Source of the DNA: Ignavibacteria bacterium
GTDB taxonomy: Bacteria > Bacteroidota > Ignavibacteria > Tepidaquicellales > OLB5
Assembly: GCA_026417195.1 (NCBI GenBank)
Contig: JAOADS010000148.1
Location: forward strand, 1 to 5,351
DNA length: 5,351 nt
Direction: 5' to 3'
Part shown: positions 1 through 5,351 of the stretch, one piece after another
How positions within the stretch are numbered: position 1 is the stretch's first letter
How the letters are laid out: every line of letters starts with the position of its first letter
Position numbers and translations under genes: made by a program
The notes under the pieces: generated by a model
What the model was told of the DNA's origin: nothing
What the model saw: only the letters and a program-made list of their open reading frames with translations
Databases searched by the model: none

Positions 1-331
1 GCATTACAGTTGAAGAATATCTTAACTCAAAAATCTTTGAAAGTTCCTCATCACCATAAAACCTTTTAGATAAATTAAGCGGATGTTTCTGTTTTACAGA
101 GGTAAGTCCATATTCATTTAACCTTGCATCAATGTTACTTATACCAAGGCTCTTACCTGAAAAAGAACTGTGGTGTTTTAGCTTGACTATAATTTTATTC
201 TTCTCAAACATAGTGCCATCTGATAATCTTTTAACCACTCGTTCGTTCACCTCAGAATAGCGAACAATCTGAACATCTGTAAAATTAAGGGAAAGTATAA
301 CTAAAAGTGAAAGTAGTATTAACTTTTTCAT
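1..331 (-). CDS. Secreted protein with S8 (subtilisin-like) peptidase propeptide, N-terminal part only
   Basis: An open frame of 110 codons runs without a stop from the ATG at 331 off the left edge, so only the N-terminus is visible. Residues 1-20 look like a Sec signal peptide: MKK followed by a run of Leu/Ile/Val/Ser. A region resembling the propeptide of secreted S8 serine peptidases follows. It has a strand-like KIIVKLK at 46-52, a segment SLGISNIDARLNEYG at 61-75, then LTSVKQKHPL at 76-85 and ELSKIFELRYSS at 97-108. This is the usual 'positively charged strand, helix, strand' layout that chaperones the catalytic domain. The Asp/His/Ser catalytic domain lies outside the window, so the peptidase call rests on the propeptide pattern alone. 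If right, the product is exported and matures by self-cleavage. The gene is transcribed away from the mlaE-like gene. No SD precedes the start. It could instead be another exported protein with a similar N-terminal domain. The coding call is firm, the family call moderate. Confidence 0.6.
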   Translation of the reverse strand, partial: MKKLILLSLLVILSLNFTDVQIVRYSEVNERVVKRLSDGTMFEKNKIIVKLKHHSSFSGKSLGISNIDARLNEYGLTSVKQKHPLNLSKRFYGDEELSKIFELRYSSTVM

Positions 332-356
332 CTTAAAAATTAAATTTTCGTTTGCG

Positions 357-387
357 TAAAGCTAATTATAATATTTCAATGTTTCAA
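357..387 (-). promoter_or_regulatory. Candidate Bacteroidota-type promoter for the secreted-protein gene
   Basis: Read on the minus strand, TTG (387-385) is followed after 20 bases by TAGCTTTA (364-357), which matches 7 of 8 positions of the Bacteroidota -7 element TAnnTTTG. The element ends 25 bases before the ATG at 331. A TATAAT (370-365) overlaps the same spot but has no good -35 at standard spacing. The region is very AT-rich, so a chance match is possible. Confidence 0.3.
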
Positions 388-434
388 TACCTATTAGTCA
401 TTTAACGGGAAGTTTAAAATGTTATAATATATGA

Positions 435-464
435 TTGTTTATAAAATAGAATTGTATAACTTTA
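435..464 (+). promoter_or_regulatory. Candidate Bacteroidota-type promoter for the mlaE-like gene
   Basis: TTG at 435-437 is followed after 19 bases by TAACTTTA at 457-464, again 7 of 8 positions of TAnnTTTG, ending 22 bases before the ATG at 487. The same TA(A/G)CTTTAC string occurs at the matching place for the divergent gene. An alternative is a perfect TATAAT at 423-428 with a poor -35 (TTTAAC at 401-406, 16-base spacer). Both are pattern matches in AT-rich DNA. Confidence 0.3.
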
Positions 465-486
465 CCATATTAGCCATATTTGTTTA

Positions 487-1260
487 ATGAAAAAATTTAT
501 TGAATGGATCCTTATCAAATTTGATTTCTTTTTCAGTGAAATCGGTCGCATCAGTTTCTTGATATTAGGTATTCTGAAAAGTCTTCCCAGAATATTTAAG
601 GACAGACAGCTGATTCTTAATCAGATGCTTTATATCGGAGTTAATTCAATTCCACTCATCACTATCATAGGCTTTTTCACTGGGGCAATTTCAACATGGC
701 AGGCTGCCTATCAGTTTCAGGGCTTCATACCTTTAACCTATTTAGGATCAGCTGTTACTAAAGCAATCTTTATAGAACTGGGACCGGTTTTAACAGCTAT
801 AGTACTTGCAGGTAGAGTAGGGGCTTCAATAGCTGCTGAAATCGGCACTATGAAGGTTACCGAACAGGTTGATGCGCTTGAATCTCTTGCAATTAATCCG
901 ATAAGGTATCTTGTAATGCCAAGATTTTTGGCTGCAGTCGTGATGCTGCCGGTATTAACTATAATTGCAAACTTCGTTGCAGTTATGGGAGCCTTTGGCG
1001 TTGCATACTTTTTCCATGATGTTTCCTATGAAATCTTTTTCAACAGTGCAAGAAGAGTTTTTGAAACTAAAGATATAACAGGAGGTTTAATTAAAGCCAT
1101 TTTCTTTGGTGCATCAACCTCAATTATAGGATGTCATGTTGGACTAAATGCACTCGGAGGAGCTCAGGGAGTTGGAAATGCAACAATCCGAGCTTTTGTT
1201 CTTGCTGCTGCGATGACACTGATACTAGATTATGTTCTCTGGACTACACTCTTCGGGTGA
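487..1260 (+). CDS. mlaE: MlaE-family ABC transporter permease (phospholipid/MCE-type transport)
   Basis: Integral inner-membrane permease of the MlaE family. In the Mla and MCE systems this subunit works with an MlaF-type ATPase and an MCE-domain protein (MlaD) to move phospholipids or other hydrophobic molecules across the periplasm. At 257 residues it has the family's usual length. The N-terminus (1-50) is an amphipathic or interfacial segment. Hydrophobic stretches lie near 55-72, 100-118, 148-175, 200-220 and 236-256. The diagnostic family block is at 98-146: ELGPVLTAIVLAGRVG, then AAEIGTMKVTEQVDAL and the INPIRYLVMPR turn. GCHVGLNALGGAQGVG at 215-230 is the second conserved block. The ATG at 487 is the only reasonable start, since an in-frame stop lies at 457-459 with no other start codon between. 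No SD is visible. No ATPase or MCE gene follows: the next gene is convergent and unrelated. The family call is strong; the substrate is unknown. Confidence 0.93.
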   Translation: MKKFIEWILIKFDFFFSEIGRISFLILGILKSLPRIFKDRQLILNQMLYIGVNSIPLITIIGFFTGAISTWQAAYQFQGFIPLTYLGSAVTKAIFIELGPVLTAIVLAGRVGASIAAEIGTMKVTEQVDALESLAINPIRYLVMPRFLAAVVMLPVLTIIANFVAVMGAFGVAYFFHDVSYEIFFNSARRVFETKDITGGLIKAIFFGASTSIIGCHVGLNALGGAQGVGNATIRAFVLAAAMTLILDYVLWTTLFG

Positions 1261-1348
1261 AGAAATTTTGTTAATAAGTTTGAGTTAAGTCGTTCCAAAT
1301 TGCGTCATGCTGTTGATTAAAGATTATTTATAAAATAAGAAAATAAGT

Positions 1349-2494
1349 CTAATACATCTCCACAAGCTGTCTTGCCATAATCATCTTCTGAACCTCACTT
1401 GTTCCTTCGCCGATAGTGGTAAGCTTAACATCTCTGTAAAGCTTTTCAACAGGAAAGTCTTTTATGAACCCGTAACCTCCGTGTATTTGTATAGCTTCAT
1501 TAGTTGCCCTTGTAGCTATCTCGCTTGCATAATACTTTGCCATTGAAGCTGCAAATTTGAAGTCCTTACCTTCATCCTTCAGCTTGGCAGCTTTATATGT
1601 AAGCAACCTTGCAGCTTCTATTTCAGTAGCCATATCAGCAAGTTTAAACTGTATAGCCTGAAACTCAGAAAGAGTTTTCCCGAACTGTTTCCTCTGTTTA
1701 GCATATTTAACCGAGTGTTCAAATGCTGCCTGAGCAATTCCGACTGCAAGTGCAGCAATAGAAATTCTACCTCCATCAAGTATCTGCATACATTGTTTAT
1801 ATCCATCACCTTCATTCCCTATGAGATTCTCAGCAGGGACTTTGCAGTTGTCAAATATAAGTTCACACGTATCGGATGAACGCATACCAAGCTTGTTTTC
1901 TTTCTTGCCGACAGAAAATCCCACAAATCCTTTTTCAAGTACAAATGCAGATATTCCCTTACTGCCTTTAGATTTATCAGTTACGGCTGTAATTACAGCT
2001 GTCTGCCCCACACCTCCCTGAGTGATGAAACTCTTGCTTCCGTTGAGAATATAATATCCGTTTTCCTTTACTGCTGTGGTTTGCATACCTGCTGCATCAC
2101 TACCAGATACATTTTCAGTAAGTCCCCAGGCTCCCAGTTTCCTGCCTGAAGCAAGATCCGGTACATATTTCTTTTTAAGATCATCGCTTCCGAACATGTA
2201 AATATGATTAGTACACAAACCATTGTGTGATGCTACAGTAAGTCCGATTGAAGGGTCTGCTTTCGAAATTTCCTCTACTATAATAACGTAGTCAACAGTT
2301 GAGAGGTTAGATCCTTCATATTCCTCAGGGAACAGAATTCCCAGAAATCCAATTTCACCAAGTTCTTTAACAATGTCCATAGGAAATTCCTGTGATTCAT
2401 CATATTCCATAGCTACCGGAGCTATCCTGTTCTGTGCAAAGTCCCTTGCAATTTTCTGAATCTGAAGATTCTCTTCGCTTAAGTTAAAGTCCAT
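1349..2494 (-). CDS. Acyl-CoA dehydrogenase, short-chain/butyryl-CoA type
   Basis: Cytoplasmic FAD-dependent dehydrogenase that introduces the alpha,beta double bond into an acyl-CoA and normally passes electrons to electron-transfer flavoprotein. The 381 residues are full length for the family. The order is an N-terminal helical domain (about 1-115), a middle beta domain (120-225) and a C-terminal helical domain (about 230-381). WGLTENVSGSDA at 123-134 is the first flavin/substrate signature. RKQFG (268-272) and QIHGGYGF (336-343) followed by YRD (353-355) form the second. The catalytic base is E363 in IGEGTSEVQ, the position used by short- and medium-chain enzymes rather than the isovaleryl/long-chain position. 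The first signature is unusual in having NVS where most members have P-x-A/T. The gene is last in the purD-epimerase-meaB run, 32 bases after meaB. No SD precedes the ATG. Exact chain length cannot be set from sequence; butyryl-CoA or a branched short acyl-CoA is likely. Confidence 0.93.
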   Translation of the reverse strand: MDFNLSEENLQIQKIARDFAQNRIAPVAMEYDESQEFPMDIVKELGEIGFLGILFPEEYEGSNLSTVDYVIIVEEISKADPSIGLTVASHNGLCTNHIYMFGSDDLKKKYVPDLASGRKLGAWGLTENVSGSDAAGMQTTAVKENGYYILNGSKSFITQGGVGQTAVITAVTDKSKGSKGISAFVLEKGFVGFSVGKKENKLGMRSSDTCELIFDNCKVPAENLIGNEGDGYKQCMQILDGGRISIAALAVGIAQAAFEHSVKYAKQRKQFGKTLSEFQAIQFKLADMATEIEAARLLTYKAAKLKDEGKDFKFAASMAKYYASEIATRATNEAIQIHGGYGFIKDFPVEKLYRDVKLTTIGEGTSEVQKMIMARQLVEMY

Positions 2495-2526
2495 TTTAAA
2501 TTTAAGTTATAGTTTAATAATTATAT

Positions 2527-3456
2527 TCATAGTAAGCTTTCAGCAAAATCATATGGGTTGAGCTCACGTTGAACAATCCTGTCTATATTTTTTCTCAGGA
2601 TGTTTTTCCTGTCATCTGTCCAGAAATTATTTTCAAGTCTTGAAGTAACAAGTTCATTAATCTGTTTAATAAGATGTTCCTTTCGCTTTACCTCCAGTTT
2701 ACCTTTCGATATAAGGTAATCACGGTGTCTCAATATGAAATCAAGCAATTCATCCGTTCCCTGATCTCTGAGTGCAATCATCTTCACAACTGGTGTCTCC
2801 CTGTCTGAGTCAGATTTCATTTTAAGGTGAAGCATGGTTCTCAGTGCAACACCAAGAGCATCAGAACCTTCACGGTCAGATTTATTGATAACAAAAATAT
2901 CTCCTATTTCCATTAAACCAGCCTTCATTGTCTGAACAGCATCTCCGGACTCGGGAACAAGGACAACTACTGTAGTATCAGCTGTCTGTGCTATATCTAA
3001 TTCCGATTGTCCCACACCAACAGTCTCTATTAATATGAAGTCTTTGCCTGAGGCATCAAGTATTTCAGAAGTCTGTTTGCATTTAGCGGAAAGTCCTCCG
3101 AGGCTTCCTCTTGTTGCCATTGAACGGATGAACACATTTTCATCAAGTTCCTTCTCCTGCATTCTTATTCTGTCTCCAAGCAATGCCCCGCCTGTGAACG
3201 GACTTGTGGGATCAACTGCAATTACTCCGACTTTATAGCCTTTCTTGACGAGAAGTCTGATGAGATTATTGGTAATTGTGCTTTTGCCTGCTCCCGGTGG
3301 ACCTGTAATTCCTATAAGATATGCGTGTCCGGTATGTGAGTAAAGCAATTTCAGAAGCTCACTGTAACCATTGAATTCATTTTCAACCATTGAGATACCT
3401 TTGGCAATTGCAGACTTATTTCCTTTAATTATTTTCTCAGCAAGTTCCTTAAGCAA
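2527..3456 (-). CDS. meaB: Methylmalonyl-CoA mutase-associated GTPase MeaB (ArgK family)
   Basis: Cytoplasmic G3E-type GTPase that acts as chaperone of the B12-dependent methylmalonyl-CoA mutase, gating cofactor loading and protecting the enzyme from inactivation. It has a helical N-terminus (1-45), the P-loop GITGPPGAGKST at 49-60 (K58, S59), DPTSPFTGGALLGDRIRM at 82-99, the ETVGVGQSE switch block at 144-152, the guanine-specificity motif NKSD at 191-194, and a helical C-terminal dimerisation part (about 245-309). The 309 residues are slightly short against about 330 for well-known members. The start is TTG at 3456. It is supported by AGAGG five bases upstream and by the N-terminus LAEKIIKGNKSAIAKGISMVE, which lines up with family members; the next in-frame Met (M23) would cut this helix. 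It starts 2 bases after the epimerase stop. The mutase is not in the window. ArgK, an old name for this family, does not imply arginine transport. The family call is very firm. Confidence 0.95.
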   Translation of the reverse strand: MLKELAEKIIKGNKSAIAKGISMVENEFNGYSELLKLLYSHTGHAYLIGITGPPGAGKSTITNNLIRLLVKKGYKVGVIAVDPTSPFTGGALLGDRIRMQEKELDENVFIRSMATRGSLGGLSAKCKQTSEILDASGKDFILIETVGVGQSELDIAQTADTTVVVLVPESGDAVQTMKAGLMEIGDIFVINKSDREGSDALGVALRTMLHLKMKSDSDRETPVVKMIALRDQGTDELLDFILRHRDYLISKGKLEVKRKEHLIKQINELVTSRLENNFWTDDRKNILRKNIDRIVQRELNPYDFAESLL

Positions 3457-3458
3457 TA

Positions 3459-4382
3459 TTACCTCTTATGATTTTTGAAATATTCAATTGTAACTTTTAG
3501 TCCTTCTTCAATCTTCATTTCTGGCTTCCAGCCAAGTTCTTTATTTATCTTCTCATAACTTAAAGCTGAACGCCTCTGTTCTCCAGCCTTTGGAGGTCCG
3601 TGCTTTTCAGGAAAATCAGCTTCAGCAAATTCATTTATCTTTCTGAAAATGTAATTTACATCTGTCTCTTCTCCAGTCCCTACGTTATATATTACAGGCT
3701 CATCACAATCAAGGGCAAGAACATTTGCATTAACAACATCATTTATAAAAACATAGTCTCTTGTCTGCAAACCGTCACCATTAATCAAAGGCTCTATACC
3801 ATTTAAAATCTTTTCAGTAAAAATAGCTATCACGCCACATTCACCATGGGGGTTTTGTCTTGGCCCGTAAACGTTTGCGTAACGCAGGATTACATATTTA
3901 AGTCCGTAAACGTGATGGTAATAATAAAGATATTTCTCAACACATAACTTATTTATTCCGTAAGGCGCATAAGGCCTTGTTGGATGATTTTCATCTGCAG
4001 GGAAATAATCATGTTCTCCGTATATAGCTCCGCCGGTTGAAGCAAATATGAATTTCTTAACCCCGTGTTTAACCGCGTTTTCAAGAAGATTAACTGAACC
4101 CTTTATATTGACATCTATGTCAAACATTGGACTTGCAACAGACTTCCTGAGATCAATCTGTGCTGCGTGATGATTAATAATATCTATTTTATGCTTGCTG
4201 AAAACTTCCCTTACTCTTTCATCAGTGATGTCCATTTCATAAAAAACTGCTGACGGATTTATGAACTCCTTTACACCTGTTGACATATTGTCTATAATAA
4301 TCACGTTATGCCCGGCATTTATGTATGCATCTGCAACATGTGAGCCAATAAATCCGGCACCTCCGGTAACTAAGATGTTCAT
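3459..4382 (-). CDS. galE: NAD-dependent nucleotide-sugar epimerase, GalE (UDP-glucose 4-epimerase) type
   Basis: Short-chain dehydrogenase/reductase of the extended type, predicted to interconvert UDP-glucose and UDP-galactose (or a related UDP-sugar pair) through a 4-keto intermediate, supplying surface polysaccharide synthesis or galactose use. The Rossmann motif TGGAGFIG is at 6-13, with D31 for the NAD ribose. HHAAQIDLRKSV is at 71-82, the active-site segment FASTGGAIYG is at 113-122 (T116 probable), and the catalytic pair is Y141 and K145 in YGINK. RYANVYGPRQ is at 168-177, TRDYVFINDVV at 207-217 and NVGTG at 233-237. At 307 residues it matches the short GalE form of thermophiles such as Thermotoga, which share STGGAIYG and YANVYGPRQ. 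The ATG overlaps the purD stop as ATGA. AAGG lies 3 bases and AGGGGA 9 bases upstream. The family call is firm; the substrate (UDP-Glc, UDP-GlcNAc or UDP-GlcA) is inferred. Confidence 0.88.
   Translation of the reverse strand: MNILVTGGAGFIGSHVADAYINAGHNVIIIDNMSTGVKEFINPSAVFYEMDITDERVREVFSKHKIDIINHHAAQIDLRKSVASPMFDIDVNIKGSVNLLENAVKHGVKKFIFASTGGAIYGEHDYFPADENHPTRPYAPYGINKLCVEKYLYYYHHVYGLKYVILRYANVYGPRQNPHGECGVIAIFTEKILNGIEPLINGDGLQTRDYVFINDVVNANVLALDCDEPVIYNVGTGEETDVNYIFRKINEFAEADFPEKHGPPKAGEQRRSALSYEKINKELGWKPEMKIEEGLKVTIEYFKNHKR
3462..3466 (-). promoter_or_regulatory. Ribosome binding site that decides the TTG start of meaB
   Basis: AGAGG on the minus strand sits 5 bases before the TTG at 3456, inside the last codons of the epimerase gene (Lys-Arg-stop). 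It supports translation starting at the TTG rather than at an internal ATG, and suggests that translation is coupled to the upstream gene. Confidence 0.6.
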
Positions 4383-5351
4383 AAGCCTTTTTCCCCTATG
4401 TCCTTCCTGTAATATTTATTTTCAAAATTTATCAACTTACAGTTTCGGTAAGCTATATTTATAGCCTCATGAAGACTTTTATCAGATACCCCTGTAACAT
4501 TAAGAACCCTCCCTCCAGACGATACGATTTTCCCGTCTTTCATTTTTGTTCCTGCATGAAATACTACGCAGTCTTCGCTAATATTTTCAAGTCCGGTTAT
4601 CTCGAATCCTGTACTGTAATCATCAGGATATCCTTCGGAAGCAAGAACAACAGTACAAGCGTATGAATCCGATAACTCAAGTCTGTAATCTTTAAGCTTG
4701 CCAGCTGATGCTGAAAGCAATAATTCTAAAAAGTCTGATTTAATTAAAGGCAAAACAGACTGAGTCTCAGGATCTCCGAATCTTGTATTGAACTCAATAA
4801 CATAAGGCTCGTCACTTTCATCTATCATTAAACCCGCGTAAAGACAACCTGTGTAATCTTCACCGCTGTTCCTCATATTTGAAATTACCGGCTCAATTAT
4901 TTTTTTTCTTACTTTATCCATAACTGAAGAAGTAACAATCTTTGATGCAGGCGCATAACTTCCCATTCCACCTGTATTTTTACCTGTTTCACCTTCTGCT
5001 ATTTTTTTATGATCCTGTGAAGATGGGAGTATTACATAATTTTCACCATCACTTACAGCAAAGACACTTGCTTCAGTTCCTGTGAGAAACTTTTCAATTA
5101 CAACCCTTTCACCCGACGGACCGTGAATTTTTCTGTCCATGTAGTCCGCAATTGTAAGAGTCGCTATACTGAAATCATCTGCTATTACCACACCTTTGCC
5201 CGCAGCAAGTCCGTCAGCTTTGATAACTATGGGATAGGAAGCCGTCTTTATGTAATTTTCAAGTTCAACTCTCTGGGAAGAATCAAAAACTTTATATTCA
5301 GCTGTAGGAATTCCGCAACTTGTCATGAAGTTTTTAGCGTAACTCTTACTG
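4379..5351 (-). CDS. purD: Phosphoribosylamine-glycine ligase (GAR synthetase), N-terminus cut by the window edge
   Basis: Cytoplasmic ATP-grasp enzyme catalysing the second step of de novo purine synthesis: 5-phosphoribosylamine + glycine + ATP to glycinamide ribonucleotide. The frame stays open to the right edge, so 323 codons are visible. A Met codon at 5326 is internal, because the eight residues before it (SKSYAKNF) match the family's conserved GSKxFxK region. About 105 residues, the N-terminal Rossmann-like domain, lie outside. In visible numbering: the ATP-grasp lysine block PIVIKADGLAAGKGV is at 40-54, ERVVIEKFLTGTEASVF at 81-97, the glycine-rich GKNTGGMGSYAP at 123-134, and the PurD signature RFGDPETQ at 190-197 preceded by EFN for metal/ATP binding. 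The C-terminal domain has FHAGTK (264-269), GGRVLNVTG (279-287) and YYRKDIG (313-319). The stop overlaps the epimerase start (ATGA), so the two are probably translationally coupled. No sign of damage is visible. Confidence 0.96.
   Translation of the reverse strand, partial: SKSYAKNFMTSCGIPTAEYKVFDSSQRVELENYIKTASYPIVIKADGLAAGKGVVIADDFSIATLTIADYMDRKIHGPSGERVVIEKFLTGTEASVFAVSDGENYVILPSSQDHKKIAEGETGKNTGGMGSYAPASKIVTSSVMDKVRKKIIEPVISNMRNSGEDYTGCLYAGLMIDESDEPYVIEFNTRFGDPETQSVLPLIKSDFLELLLSASAGKLKDYRLELSDSYACTVVLASEGYPDDYSTGFEITGLENISEDCVVFHAGTKMKDGKIVSSGGRVLNVTGVSDKSLHEAINIAYRNCKLINFENKYYRKDIGEKGL

Noticed and set aside
373..387. Short direct repeat of TTTCAAT in the divergent gap, a possible regulator site
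   Set aside because: Only two copies of seven bases, not helically spaced and partly overlapping the promoter candidate. It cannot be told from chance.
1324..1338. Perfect 6-bp A/T inverted repeat (TTATTT-ATA-AAATAA) between the convergent genes, a possible bidirectional terminator
   Set aside because: The stem has no G or C pair, the loop is three bases, and no clean T-tract follows on either strand. It is too weak to call, and no better hairpin is visible in 1261-1348.
1618..1815. Minus-strand 65-codon open frame inside the acyl-CoA dehydrogenase gene
   Set aside because: It is a shadow of the real gene in another frame, has no family resemblance, and the overlapping dehydrogenase frame is clearly coding. 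The same reasoning removes the short plus-strand frames at 1821-2021, 3035-3238, 3600-3806, 4261-4464 and 4469-4666.
2496..2505. Palindrome TTAAATTTAA just before the acyl-CoA dehydrogenase start, a possible operator
   Set aside because: It is only 10 bases of pure A/T in an AT-rich gap. Known fatty-acid regulators bind longer, GC-containing palindromes, so chance is the simpler explanation.
2520..2525. TATAAT on the minus strand between meaB and the acyl-CoA dehydrogenase, a possible internal promoter
   Set aside because: No convincing -35 or TTG element lies at a suitable distance, and such hexamers are expected by chance in this composition.
2505..2531. Tiny 7-codon reading frame on the minus strand starting at the ATG that overlaps the meaB stop
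   Set aside because: It is very short, low in complexity (mostly Ile/Asn/Lys/Leu) and has no supporting signal.

Overview
The window is ordinary, gene-dense bacterial chromosome with AT-rich DNA, especially between genes. It holds six protein genes, two of them cut by the window edges. The protein set suggests a member of the Bacteroidota/Ignavibacteria (FCB) side of the tree. The pointers are a secreted protein with an S8-peptidase-like propeptide, a GalE closest in motif pattern to short thermophile-type enzymes, starts that often lack a Shine-Dalgarno (SD), and two candidate promoters of the TTG-N19/20-TAnnTTT type. This placement is an inference, not a demonstration.

Layout. At the left edge, on the minus strand, lies the first 110 codons of a secreted protein, probably a subtilase (start at 331). 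A 155-bp AT-rich divergent gap separates it from a plus-strand MlaE-type lipid-transport permease (487-1260). An 88-bp convergent gap without a clear terminator follows. The rest of the window is a minus-strand run read from right to left: purD (5' end off the right edge, ends at 4379), a GalE-type NAD-dependent sugar-nucleotide epimerase (4382-3459), meaB (3456-2527) and a short-chain-type acyl-CoA dehydrogenase (2494-1349).

Working together. purD and the epimerase overlap by the four bases ATGA, the epimerase and meaB are 2 bases apart, and meaB and the dehydrogenase are 32 bases apart, so the four are probably co-transcribed. Their functions are mixed: purine synthesis, nucleotide-sugar interconversion, protection of the B12-dependent methylmalonyl-CoA mutase, and acyl-CoA oxidation. 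Only the last two make an obvious pair, in catabolism of propionyl-CoA-yielding acyl-CoAs. The mutase itself is not in the window. The MlaE permease has no MlaF ATPase or MlaD substrate-binding gene beside it.

I found no CRISPR array, tRNA, rRNA, insertion sequence or phage signature, and no convincing undescribed system. The points worth a second look are modest: the unpartnered permease, the TTG start of meaB, the pattern of SD use, the shared promoter-like element in the divergent gap, and a changed flavin-site motif in the dehydrogenase.
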